Notes under the pieces: model-generated
Seen by the model: only the letters and a program-made list of their open reading frames with translations
Told to the model about the DNA's origin: nothing
The model's database searches: none
Assembly: GCA_963699535.1 (NCBI GenBank)
Contig: CAVOUJ010000016.1
Coordinates: 1-64,000 of the forward strand
Direction of reading: 5' to 3'
Origin: VBDM01 sp963699535
Lineage (GTDB): Bacteria > Pseudomonadota > Gammaproteobacteria > Burkholderiales > SG8-39
DNA: 64,000 nucleotides
Shown here: piece after piece, positions 28,587 through 37,720 of the stretch
How positions within the stretch are numbered: position 1 is the first letter of the stretch
How the letters are laid out: each line of letters starts with the position of its first letter
Made by a program: the position numbers and the translations under genes

Positions 28587-29747
28587 ATGGACTCGACCGC
28601 CGGTTTTCGAATTCGCCGCCGCGCCGGCCGCACGCTGGCAGCTCGCTCTCGCTTTTCTGGCTTCGGCAGCATTCGCTCAGGGCATCACGGGCTCCCAGGT
28701 GACGATCGGCCAAACAGTCGCGCTTTCGGGCGGCGTCGGCGAGCACGGCCGAGCGCTCACGCTGGGCGCGCAAGCCTACTTCGACAAGGTCAACCGCGCT
28801 GGCGGCGTGCACGGCCGCAAGATCGCGCTCGTCACGCTCGACGACGCCGGAGACTCGAAGCGCGCCCAGGAGAACGCGCGCAAGCTCATCGTCGAAGACA
28901 AGGTCGTCGCCCTCTTTTCAGGCGCCGAGGGCGGACCATGCGTGGCGGCAACCACTCTGGCCGCCGAGCTTCGCGTCCCCGTGGTCGGCTGCGCGGGCGG
29001 CTCGCCTGAGCTGCGCGAGCCTTTCAATACATTCTCCTTTCCGATCCGCGCCGCTCACCTCGACGAGTTCGAAAAGCTCATCCAGTATGCGATGGTTTTT
29101 GGCAGGAAGCGCATCGGGTTCATCCACTCCGACAGCGAAACCGGGCGAAAGCATCTCGCGAACGTCCGCCGTCTCGCCGATCGCTTCGGTGCCGAGCTTG
29201 TCCTCGCGCTGCCCCTGCCCTCGGGCAAGGAGTGTTCGATCCCGCCAAGATCGCCGGAGAGATCGCGAAGGCCCGCGTCGACGCCATGCTCAATCACGGC
29301 TCGTACGGACAGTATGCAGAGATCATCCGCGCGGCGCGAAAGCAGGGAAGCACGACCCAGTTTCTGGCGGTCAATTCCGGCGCCCAGCAGATGGTGCGGC
29401 TGCTGGGCGGCGACGCAACAGGCCTGATCTTCGCGCAGGTCGTGCCGTTTCCCTGGTTCGACGCGACTCCGGTCGTGCACGAATATCGCGAGGCGCTCAA
29501 TGCTCATTCCCCGCAGACGGAACCCTCCTTCAGCAGCCTGGAGGGTTTCATCAACGCCAAGGTGCTCGTCGAAGCGCTGCGCCGTGCCAACCGCAAGCTC
29601 ACGCGCGAGAGTCTCGTCGCCGCGCTCGAATCGATGCACCCCTACGACCCGGGCGGCTTGACCGTCAGCTACGCGCCGGGGAAACACCCGGGCTCACGCT
29701 TCGTCGACGTCGTCGTGGTCGGCTCGAACGGCCGATTCGTGCGTTAA
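28587..29747 (+). CDS. Leu/Ile/Val-binding-type ABC substrate-binding protein, frame-broken
   Basis: Periplasmic binding protein of about 385 residues: ITGSQVTIGQTVALSGGVGEHGRALTLGAQAYFDKVNRAGGVHGRKI, VVALFSGAEGGPC, and LEGFINAKVLVEALRRANRKLTRESLVAALE. The start ATG 28587 after GGGAGG is not in the frame of the signal-peptide core LALAFLASAAFAQ, so one break lies near 28635. A second is near 29230. It is an orphan receptor with no permease nearby. It converges with the Bug genes, whose stop is 28 bp away. Confidence 0.82.
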
Positions 29748-29775
29748 GGCGCGACGCGATGGCATGGAGCCGGCT

Positions 29776-30741
29776 TCAGTCGGGCTTGATCCCGCCGCGG
29801 TCCACCACCGCCGTCCAGCGCTCGATCTCGGCCTTCATGAAAGCGCCGAATTCTTCCGGCGTGCCCGCCACCACGTCAAACCCGATCTGCGTCATGCGCT
29901 CGCGGATTTCGGGCGAGCGCAGAGCGCGCACGACTGCGTCGTTCAGCTTCGCCACCACGTCGCGCGAAGTCTTCGCCGGCGCCGCGACCGCCTGCCAGGA
30001 AGTGACCACGAGGTCCGGATATCCTGCCTCGGCGGCGGCCGGCACGTTGGGGAGCTGCGGGTGGCGGGTCTTCGCAGTCACCGCGAGCGCCTTCATCCTG
30101 CCGGCCTTGATGTAGTTGGTCACCGCGCCCAGGTTCTGGAACGAGTAATCGACCTGGTTGCCCATGATGTCGGTCTGGCAAGCGGCACCGCCCTTGTAAG
30201 GCACGTGCACCGCTTTGAAATCCGCGCTCTGCAGGAACACCTCTCCCGTGAGATGGTCCGACGAGCCGCTGCCGCTCGAACAGTAGGACAGGCGGCCGGG
30301 ATTCTTCTTCGCGAGCTCGACCAGCTCCCTTACCGAGTCAGCTTGTAGCGTCGGCTTCGCAATCAGCACGTTGGGCGTGGTCACCGCCAGCGTGATCGGC
30401 GCAAAATCCCGCAGCGGCTGATAGCGCAGGTCCTTGAACAGCGCCGCGTTGATCGAGAACACGCCGATCGAGCCCACCAGGATGGTGTAGCCGTCCGCTT
30501 CGGACTTGGCGACGAATTCGGCGGCGATGGCGCCGTTGGCGCCGGGCCGGTTCTCGACCACCGCTGGCTGGCGGAGGAATTCCTGGAACTTGGAGCCGAT
30601 CGCGCGGCCGACGATATCCGACGATCCGCCGGCGACAAAGGGGATCACGATCCTGATCGGCTTGCCGGGATAGGCCTGCGCCAGCGCCGCGGGCGGGGTG
30701 CAGGCGAGCGCGAATACGATGGTTGCAGCGATATGCTTCAT
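29776..30741 (-). CDS. Bug-type tripartite tricarboxylate transporter receptor (second)
   Basis: 321 residues: signal peptide (ATIVFALACTPPAALAQA), then YPGKPIRIVIPFVAGGSSDIVGRAIG, ENRPGANGAIAAEFVAKSEADGYTIL and VHVPYKGGAACQTDIMGNQVD. It lies 16 bp downstream of another Bug gene on the same strand, giving a receptor-receptor operon without membrane components. Several ligand-contact positions differ from those of its neighbour (VAGGSSDI against PAGGAAEL), so the two may bind different acids. The frame is intact. Confidence 0.92.
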   Translation of the reverse strand: MKHIAATIVFALACTPPAALAQAYPGKPIRIVIPFVAGGSSDIVGRAIGSKFQEFLRQPAVVENRPGANGAIAAEFVAKSEADGYTILVGSIGVFSINAALFKDLRYQPLRDFAPITLAVTTPNVLIAKPTLQADSVRELVELAKKNPGRLSYCSSGSGSSDHLTGEVFLQSADFKAVHVPYKGGAACQTDIMGNQVDYSFQNLGAVTNYIKAGRMKALAVTAKTRHPQLPNVPAAAEAGYPDLVVTSWQAVAAPAKTSRDVVAKLNDAVVRALRSPEIRERMTQIGFDVVAGTPEEFGAFMKAEIERWTAVVDRGGIKPD

Positions 30742-30757
30742 TCTGGATCTCCTTGTG

Positions 30758-31708
30758 TCACTCCGGCTTGATGCCCGCCGCCCGCGCGGTGCGCGTCCAG
30801 GACTCGGTCTGTTCCTTGAGGAACGCTGTCAACTCGTCGGGAGTCGAGCTGCGCGGCTCGAATGCGATCTTGCCCATGCCTTCGCGAACGTCGTCGCGCT
30901 TGAGGACGACGGCGAGCTCGCGCGCCACGCGATCGGCGATCTCCCGGGGCATCTTCGCCGGGCCGAAGACCCCGCCCCAGGGCGTGACGGTGACCTTGCC
31001 CAGCCCCGCTTCGGCGGCAGTCGGCACTTCGGGCAGGAGCGGGCTGCGGTTCGGGAACATGGCGGCGAGTGCGCGCAGCTTGCCGGCTCTCACCTGCGGC
31101 GCTGCGGTGCCGGGTGTCGCGATCGCGAAGTGCACGCGCCCGGCCAGCAGGTCGATCGTGAGCGGCGCGTCGCCCTTGTACGGCACTTCAACGACGTCGA
31201 GCTTTTCCGCGAGCTTCAACTGGGCGGTCATCAGGATGCTGGTGCTGTTCCCCGTGCCGTAGTTGAGCTTGCCCGGATTGGCGCGCGCGTACGCGATCAG
31301 CTCGGCCGCCGTGTTCGCCGGCACGCTCGGGTGCGAAAACAGGAAAAACCCGAAGTAGCCGACGAGCGACACCGGGGTGAAGTCCACCGCCGGATCGTAG
31401 GGCGGATTCTTGCGCGTCGCCGGTACCCAGCTGAACGCGGTGTTGGTGGCGTAGAGCAGGGTGTAGCCGTCGGCGGCGGATTTCATCACCAGCTCGGCGG
31501 CGATCACGCCGTCGCCGCCCGGCTTCGCCTCCACGACCACCGGCTGGCCGAGCGCCTGTCCCAGCGGCTGCGAAAAGATGCGCGCGCCCAGCTCGGCGGC
31601 GCCGCCCGCTGGAAACGGCACGACGAGGCGGATCGGCTTGCTCGGATATTGCGCACCCGCGGCCGTGCAGAACGCCGCGAGCGCAAGGAACAACGCGGTG
31701 CGGATCAT
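30758..31708 (-). CDS. Bug-type tripartite tricarboxylate transporter receptor (third)
   Basis: 316 residues with a short signal peptide (ALFLALAAFCTAAGAQ), YPSKPIRLVVPFPAGGAAELGARI, EAKPGGDGVIAAELVMKSAADGYTLL and VEVPYKGDAPLTIDLLAGRV. ATG 31708 has an upstream GAGGTCTC-type site. It precedes the next Bug gene by 16 bp. A hairpin followed by ACTTTTC lies between it and the upstream antiporter gene, so the pair likely starts from its own promoter. The frame is intact. Confidence 0.92.
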   Translation of the reverse strand: MIRTALFLALAAFCTAAGAQYPSKPIRLVVPFPAGGAAELGARIFSQPLGQALGQPVVVEAKPGGDGVIAAELVMKSAADGYTLLYATNTAFSWVPATRKNPPYDPAVDFTPVSLVGYFGFFLFSHPSVPANTAAELIAYARANPGKLNYGTGNSTSILMTAQLKLAEKLDVVEVPYKGDAPLTIDLLAGRVHFAIATPGTAAPQVRAGKLRALAAMFPNRSPLLPEVPTAAEAGLGKVTVTPWGGVFGPAKMPREIADRVARELAVVLKRDDVREGMGKIAFEPRSSTPDELTAFLKEQTESWTRTARAAGIKPE

Positions 31709-31720
31709 GAGACCTCCTCA

Positions 31721-31747
31721 ATTGAAAAGTCGTGCGCATGGCGCACG
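31721..31747 (-). terminator. Probable terminator of the antiporter gene
   Basis: CGTGCGC and GCGCACG (31731-31747) pair perfectly around three bases. On the minus strand ACTTTTCAATT follows the hairpin. It begins 12 bp after the antiporter stop. The T-run is short, so strength is uncertain. Confidence 0.5.
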
Positions 31748-31758
31748 CTACTCTGCCA

Positions 31759-33323
31759 CTAGATTCGCGACTCCTGGTAATCGAGATCTTCCTCGATCTT
31801 GTGCAGCACGTCGTCGCTGATCTGGTTCTCTCTCCACAGGCGGATCAGTTCCTGCCGCTCGGCCTTCACCGCTGCTGCCCGGAGGCGCCGGGCGATGTCC
31901 GCGCTCGAGTGGCTCAGCACCACGCCCTCGGGAACGGCCAGGGTGATCTTCTCGGCGAACTCGGCGCGGAGGCGCTCGGCGAGCTCGTTCGGGATTTCTT
32001 CCCTTTGGGCCACGGCGTCGATCGCCGCGATCGCCGCCTTGCCGAGCGCCAAAGTCGCGCGCTGCTGCTCTTCCTGCAGGCTCCAGTCGCGGCCGACCTT
32101 GAGCGTGCGGATGAGGGGCTTGAGCGTCAGGCCCTGCACGATGAGCGTCACCGCGATGACGAAGAAAGTGAGAAAGATGATGAGATCGCGTTCCGGAAAC
32201 GCGCCTGCCGTCCGCGAGCGCCCGCGGCAGGGCGAGGGCCGCCGCGAGCGACACGATGCCGCGCATCCCGCACCAGCCCATGATGAACACCTCCCCCTCG
32301 CGGGGTTTTGGCACGGGGTGGCCGAGCCAGGCGCGCACCTTGAGCGGCAGATAGATCGCGGGATAGACCCAGGCGAAGCGCACGAAGATCGCGACCGCCG
32401 AAACGAAGGTCCCGTAGAAAAGGAGCTGCCCCACCGAGTGCTCGTCGAGCCTTCCGATCATCCCCGAGAGCTGCACGCCGATGAGGATGAACACCAGGCT
32501 GTTGATCAGGAACACGAACAGGTTCCAGACCGAGCGGGCCATGATGCGCATCTCGGCCGAGACGATTTCGGGCGAATAGCGCCCGCGCATGATCCCCGCG
32601 GCGACCACGGCGAGCACGCCCGACACGTGCACGGATTCCGCGAGGATGTAGATGACGTACGGCACCGCGAGGGTGGTCAGCACCTCGATGAACGCGTCCC
32701 CGAGGTGCCGGTGGATGACGACGAACAGCCACCCTATTGCGATGCCGATCGCCACGCCGCCGACCGCCACCCCGATGAACTGCACGCCCGCGTCGAGCAG
32801 CGAGAACGTCCCGGTGAGCACCGCCGCCACGGCGAACTTGTAGATCACCAGGCCCGTGGCGTCGTTGACCAGGCTCTCGCCCTCGAGGACGGTCACGACG
32901 CGTGCGCGGGATCGTGAGCCGCGAAAGGATGGCGGTCGCGGCCACCACGTCGGGCGGCGAGACGATCGCCCCGAGCACGAAAGCCGCGGCCCAGGGTATG
33001 TCGGGGACGAGGAGCTTCAGGGTCGCGCCGACAGCGAGCGTGGTCACGATCACCAGGCCTATGGCGAGCAGCCCGATCGGGCGGATGTTCGCCTTGAAGT
33101 CGCGCCAGGACGTGAGCAGCGCCGCCTGGTAGAGAATCGGCGGCAGCACCAGCACGAGCAGAAACTCCGGGTCGAACTGAAGTTGCGGCAGCCGCGGCAC
33201 GAAGCCGAGCAGGCCGCCGCCGATCACCAGGGCGATCGGGTAGGGGAACTTGAAGTGCCGCGCCACCCATCCCAGCGCTACGGCGCACAGCAGCAGGAAC
33301 AGGATGATTTGCAGCAGCGCCAT
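31759..33323 (-). CDS. CPA1-family Na+/H+ antiporter (NhaP-like), frame-broken
   Basis: About 520 residues. The membrane part starts FPYPIALVIGGGLLGFVPRLPQLQFDPEFLLVLVLPPILYQAALLTSWRDF and includes the ion-site segment LEGESLVNDATGLVIYK, whose Asn-Asp pair is typical of CPA1, and GWCGMRGIVSLAAALALP. The cytosolic C-terminal tail (LGKAAIAAIDAVAQREEIP, ending LHKIEEDLDYQESRI) resembles that of long bacterial NhaP proteins. Frame changes near 32900 and 32195 break the gene. ATG 33323 is the natural start. Confidence 0.85.
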
Positions 33324-33459
33324 GCCCGACTCCCCTTGAGGGCGCCATTAGACCACGAGCGCGTTCGCTGCGCTTCGCGCCGCCAGAGATGGCGGCCGTC
33401 AGCGGTGGCGGTTTGGGCGCGCGCTGGACAAGCGCTGGAAGATCGGGAACCATACGGCA

Positions 33460-34134
33460 ATGACGTTGGGATACGGAGCACGAACCGTCGCCGCAGCCCT
33501 CGTCGCCATTTTCGCCGTATCTTCGCTCGGCTATTGGGCCCTCTCCGCCTACCGCAAGAGCGATCTACAGAAATCGGTCACCGTACTCGTCAGGGACTCG
33601 AGCGACCGGATGAAAGCGGCGTTCGCAATACAGACGGAAACGGCGCAGACCGTCGTAAGGCTCGACGACCAGGCGCAGGAAGTGGACAAGCACCTGATCG
33701 AGTTGCGCGGCTTGCAGGCCTCGCCCAACCGGCCGCTTGTGGACGCTGCGGAAGAATACATGCTCACCGTGAGGCAGATCCTGCGGAACCAGGCCGCAAG
33801 CCACCGCTACCGGGTGCAGATGGTGGCGAGCGACAAGGCCCTTCGCGATCACATGCGCACATCGACCCGGCGCACGGCTCCCTGGATACAGGAGGCGCTG
33901 CGCGCCAAGGATCGACTGGAGAAAGACTATATGGACTACCGGCTCTCGGTCGAGGCCTACGACCGGCTGCTCGAGGCGCTTCCCGAAACGAGCAAGAGGC
34001 TCGCGCTGCACGTCGGGGCTGGCTCCCTCGCCGACCTGGCGGCCGTCGCCGATGCGCGGCGGCGCGCGCTGGAGAGCCTGAACCGGGCGGCCGGTGAAGT
34101 CGAGCGCGCAAGGCAGCTCGCTGCGGTTCGCTGA
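33460..34134 (+). CDS. Membrane-anchored coiled-coil protein of unknown function
   Basis: I do not recognise this 224-residue protein. One membrane segment (residues 9-27, ARTVAAALVAIFAVSSLGYWALS) is followed by a long, charged, mostly helical extracytoplasmic region with heptad-like stretches (QAQEVDKHLIELRGLQA, EALRAKDRLEKDYMDYRLSVEAYDRLLEALPETSKRL). No Cys or catalytic motif is apparent. It resembles a stand-alone helical sensor domain. Its stop lies 12 bp before an SDR gene, and an orphan sensor kinase follows, so a signalling link is possible. The frame is intact. Confidence 0.6.
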   Translation: MTLGYGARTVAAALVAIFAVSSLGYWALSAYRKSDLQKSVTVLVRDSSDRMKAAFAIQTETAQTVVRLDDQAQEVDKHLIELRGLQASPNRPLVDAAEEYMLTVRQILRNQAASHRYRVQMVASDKALRDHMRTSTRRTAPWIQEALRAKDRLEKDYMDYRLSVEAYDRLLEALPETSKRLALHVGAGSLADLAAVADARRRALESLNRAAGEVERARQLAAVR

Positions 34135-34146
34135 AGGAGTACGACC

Positions 34147-34906
34147 ATGGGATCAGAGGGGAAAGCAGCCATCGTCACCGGCGCGGGCAGCGGCATCGGC
34201 CGCTCGGTCGCTCTGGCATTCCTGAAGGACGGCTACCGCGTCGCGCTCGCAGGCCGGCGCAGGGAGCTCCTGGAGCAGACGGCGAAGGACTCGGGGGCCG
34301 GAGAGCGCGCGCTCGTCGTGCAAACCGATGTCACTGATGCGAAATCGGTGCACGCGCTTTTCGCCGCGACCAGGAATAAATTCGGCCGGCTCGACGTTCT
34401 CTTCAACAACGCCGGCATCGGCACGCCCGGCAGCATCCTGCTCGAGGACCTCACTCTGGAGCAATGGCAGGCGGTCGTGAACACCAACCTCACCGGAATG
34501 TTCCTGTGCACGCAGGAGGCGTTCAGGATCATGAAGAGCCAGACTCCGCGCGGCGGGCGCATCATCAACAACGGCTCGATCTCGGCGCACGCGCCGCGGC
34601 CGAACTCAGCGCCCTACACCTCGACCAAGCACGCAGTCACCGGGCTCACCAAGTCGACGTCCCTCGACGGCAGGAAATACGACATCGCCTGCGGCCAGAT
34701 CGACATCGGCAACGCGCGCACGCCGCTCGCCTCGCGCATGGCGAACGGCGTGCCCGCAGGCGAACGGCCAGATCGCGGTCGAGCCGCTGATGGAGGTGGA
34801 TCAGGTGGGCGCCGCGGTGCTGCACATGGCGAACCTGCCGCTCGAGACCAACGTGCAGTTCATGACCATCATGGCGACCAAGATGCCGTTCGTCGGGCGC
34901 GGTTGA
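34147..34906 (+). CDS. Short-chain dehydrogenase/reductase, frame-broken near the 3' end
   Basis: NAD(P)-dependent SDR of about 252 residues. The cofactor motif TGAGSGIG is at residues 11-18, followed by LFNNAGIG, the catalytic Ser in NGSISAHAP, and YTSTK as the YxxxK motif. A single frame change near 34760 separates it from the C-terminal end QIAVEPLMEVDQVGAAVLHMANLP. The start has an AAGGAG site. The substrate is unknown. It probably shares a transcript with the upstream membrane protein. Confidence 0.87.
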
Positions 34907-34955
34907 GCACGCCGCGGCCGACACTACTCGAAAAGGAATCAGCACCAGCCCAGCC

Positions 34956-37058
34956 GTGAACACTGCCGTCCCCCGGTCGGACTCGCCCGGCTTTTACACC
35001 CGCCTGCGTTTCGCGCTGGTAAGCGGGTACGCCGTGGTCGCAGTCGGCATATGCGGCGCGGCGATCTGGTACGCGCTTCGAGACCAGGAGGAGCGGTTCG
35101 CTACGGCGACGCACAATACGAGCACTCTGCTCCGTGCGCTCGACGAGCACGTGCGCCGTGCCTTTGGCGCGGTCGACGTGCTGCTCGCCGACGTCGCCGC
35201 CGATCTCGTGGCTGCCGGGGGAGTGAAGCGCGTCGCCGAAACGCAGTTGCACCGGGGACTTCGCGCAAAGCAGGCGCTCCTGCCGCAAACGCGTGCGCTG
35301 TTCGTGTACGGACCGGACTCGATCCTCTACGCCGACACGGTGAAGGTGCCGGCGATGCGCCTCGACGGCAGCGCCTACGACCACGTGCTCGCACACCGCC
35401 GCGGCGCCACTTCGTCGCTGCACGTCGGCCAGCCGATCCTTTCGAAGGTCAGCGGCTTGTGGGCGATCCCGGTGACGCGCCGTATCCCGAGCCCGGGCGA
35501 CGGCTTCGGCGGCGCGGTCGGTGCGATTCTCGAGCAGAAACACTTCGATGCTTTCTACCGCGACCTCGGACTCTCGCCGGGTCAGGGCTTCGCGCTTTTC
35601 CGCGCCGACGGAATCATCATCTTCCGGTTCCCGGAGACGGCTGGATTCAAGCCTGGCGTAGATATGTCGCCGAACTCGCCGATATTTGGCCAGGGCACGC
35701 GGCTCCCCGAGAAAGGAACATTGCGTTTCGTCAGCGCGATAGACGGCGTCGAGCGTATCGTGGCGTTTCGGCGCATACGCGATCTTGGACTCGTCGTCAC
35801 GCTATCCCAGGAAACCGAAGAGATCCTTGCGCCGTGGCGACGGAACACAGCCGCCGTTGCGATCGGCGTCGCGGGCGCGCTTGCAGCGCTCAGCGTCCTG
35901 CTCTGGATCGCGATGCGCCAGATTCGGCGCCAGGCTGCGGACGAGGGCCGGCTCAGGGACGCCGAAGAGCAGTACCGCAGCCTCGTCGAGCTTGCCCCGA
36001 TCGGCATCGCGCGGCACGAGCGCGGAGTGATCCAGTACGCGAATCCGGAGTTCGCGCGCATCGTCGGCGCCGGCACGCCTGGCGAGCTCGTCGGCCAGTC
36101 CACTTTCCGTTTCATCCATCCCGACGACAGGGAGCGCTCGCGCGCGCGGCTCGACGCTCTGGATGCGGCCCCCGGAAGCACCGAGCCCGCGCTGTTTCGC
36201 GTGCGGCGCGGCGGCGGCACAGAGGTCATCGTGGAAAGCCAGGCCGTGTCTTCGCGGCAAGGCGGCCGCATGCTGGTCCAGTTGATGGCCCGCGACGTCA
36301 CCGCGGAACAGCTCGCGGCCGCGGAAGTGCGGCGGATGACCGAAACCCTGGAAGAGCAGGTGCGCAGCCGCACGGCCGACCTCGAGGCCGCGAACGTGGA
36401 GCTGGAGGCGTTCAGCTACTCGGTTTCGCACGATCTGCGCGCTCCGCTGCGCGCGATAGCCGGCTTCTCCGAGATCCTGCGTACCGAGCATGCCGCGGCC
36501 CTGCCGCCCGACGCGCTCGCCCTGCTCGAGCGCAGCGAGGCCGCGGCGAAGCGCATGGGCCAGCTGATCGAGAACCTGCTCGGCCTCGCCCGCGTATCGC
36601 GCCAGGACATGCACAAGGCCCAGGTCGAGCTGAGCGCGCTGGCCGCCGAAATCGCCGCGGAGCTCGCCGAAGCAAGCCCCGCGCGCAAGGTCGAGGTGCG
36701 CGTAGCGCCCGCGCTCTCCGCTCGCGCGGATCCGGCGCTCATCCGGGTGGCGCTGCAGAACCTGCTCGCAAACGCGTGGAAGTACACCGCGAAGTCCGCG
36801 CAAGCGCGCGTGGAGTTCGGGGCCGAAGTGTCAGGGGACGAGCGCGTGTTCTATGTGCGCGACAACGGTACGGGCTTCGACATGCAATATGCAGGGCAGC
36901 TCTTCCGACCCTTCCAGCGCCTGCACGACGACCATGACTACGAAGGAACCGGGATCGGCCTCGCCACCGTGGACCGCATCATCCGCCGCCACGGCGGACG
37001 GGTCTGGGCCGAGGCCGCGCCCGAGCGCGGCGCAACCTTCAGGTTCACTCTGCCGTGA
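34956..37058 (+). CDS. Membrane sensor histidine kinase with periplasmic Cache-like domain and PAS
   Basis: 700 residues. TM1 (about 20-40) and TM2 (about 300-320) flank a ~255-residue periplasmic region of Cache type (FALFRADGIIIFRFPET). A PAS domain (EEQYRSLVELAPIGIARHERGVIQYANPEF) and a dimerisation domain with phospho-acceptor H492 in SYSVSHDLRAPLR follow. The ATPase has its N-box (NLLANAWKYT), DNGTGFDM and GTGIGLATV. The GTG start at 34956 was taken because it begins shortly before TM1. No response regulator is adjacent, so this is an orphan kinase. Its last 14 bases overlap the convergent phosphatase gene. The frame is intact. Confidence 0.9.
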   Translation: MNTAVPRSDSPGFYTRLRFALVSGYAVVAVGICGAAIWYALRDQEERFATATHNTSTLLRALDEHVRRAFGAVDVLLADVAADLVAAGGVKRVAETQLHRGLRAKQALLPQTRALFVYGPDSILYADTVKVPAMRLDGSAYDHVLAHRRGATSSLHVGQPILSKVSGLWAIPVTRRIPSPGDGFGGAVGAILEQKHFDAFYRDLGLSPGQGFALFRADGIIIFRFPETAGFKPGVDMSPNSPIFGQGTRLPEKGTLRFVSAIDGVERIVAFRRIRDLGLVVTLSQETEEILAPWRRNTAAVAIGVAGALAALSVLLWIAMRQIRRQAADEGRLRDAEEQYRSLVELAPIGIARHERGVIQYANPEFARIVGAGTPGELVGQSTFRFIHPDDRERSRARLDALDAAPGSTEPALFRVRRGGGTEVIVESQAVSSRQGGRMLVQLMARDVTAEQLAAAEVRRMTETLEEQVRSRTADLEAANVELEAFSYSVSHDLRAPLRAIAGFSEILRTEHAAALPPDALALLERSEAAAKRMGQLIENLLGLARVSRQDMHKAQVELSALAAEIAAELAEASPARKVEVRVAPALSARADPALIRVALQNLLANAWKYTAKSAQARVEFGAEVSGDERVFYVRDNGTGFDMQYAGQLFRPFQRLHDDHDYEGTGIGLATVDRIIRRHGGRVWAEAAPERGATFRFTLP

Positions 37059-37623
37059 GGCGGGTGCCGGAAGGAACACCCGCCTGGTCGTCTGCGGGTC
37101 CGTAGCGGGTCTTGAAGATTCTCGCCGGCCCCTTGTCGGGAATCGTCAGGACGTGCAGGTCCCCGTACTCCACCGGCCCCGTTCCGGTGCCGCCGAGCAG
37201 GTAATACATCCGCTGCAGGTTGCCCGACACGTTTCCCACCCACACGACCACGCCACCCGCGTGCTTCTCCAGGATTTCTGCGACGATGGTGCGGGATTCC
37301 ATCAGGCTGAAGCTCGGCGTCTTCGTGATCGCGATCCCCAGGCGAGCCGCCAGCGGCCGGACCGTGTCCAGATTCCGTGTCACATCCGGGCTGTAGATGG
37401 CCGTCACGCCCATATCTTTCACCGCGTCCACCAGCGCCCTTGCCCGCTCGCGGCCTTTCTCGTTGAGATCGCCGCTCACCGGGTCTCTGTCGGCATGGCG
37501 GGTCAGGATGACCGTCGTGGTCGTGCCCGGTCTCGAGTTCACCTCGACGGCTGCGCACCCGATCAAAGCACCTGAGAACGCGATCGCGGCCAAACACGCG
37601 AAAGTCCGATTCGGATATTTCAT
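37045..37623 (-). CDS. Histidine-phosphatase-superfamily lipoprotein lacking the second catalytic His
   Basis: 192 residues. The signal peptide ends in a lipobox (GALIGC, Cys about 23). The first catalytic block is TVILTRHADRDPVSGDLNEKGRERA, the RHx motif of the superfamily. The later block normally containing GHS reads VVVWVGNVSGNLQRM, with Asn where the second catalytic His is expected. The protein may therefore bind phosphate esters rather than hydrolyse them, or use another residue. It overlaps the 3' end of the convergent sensor kinase gene by 14 bp. Confidence 0.8.
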   Translation of the reverse strand: MKYPNRTFACLAAIAFSGALIGCAAVEVNSRPGTTTTVILTRHADRDPVSGDLNEKGRERARALVDAVKDMGVTAIYSPDVTRNLDTVRPLAARLGIAITKTPSFSLMESRTIVAEILEKHAGGVVVWVGNVSGNLQRMYYLLGGTGTGPVEYGDLHVLTIPDKGPARIFKTRYGPADDQAGVPSGTRLTAE

Positions 37624-37720
37624 GGTCCCGCGCCTCGGATTCCTTGTTTCGCCCGGGATAGGAAGTATAAGAGCCCCAGCGCCTCAAGCCACCCCGGCGT
37701 GAGACAATTCGCCCCAAGCG

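Noticed and set aside
28583..28592. GGATCCATGG, suggestive of a cloning junction
   Set aside because: A single short restriction-site-like match in a natural ribosome-site/start context; no vector sequence around it.
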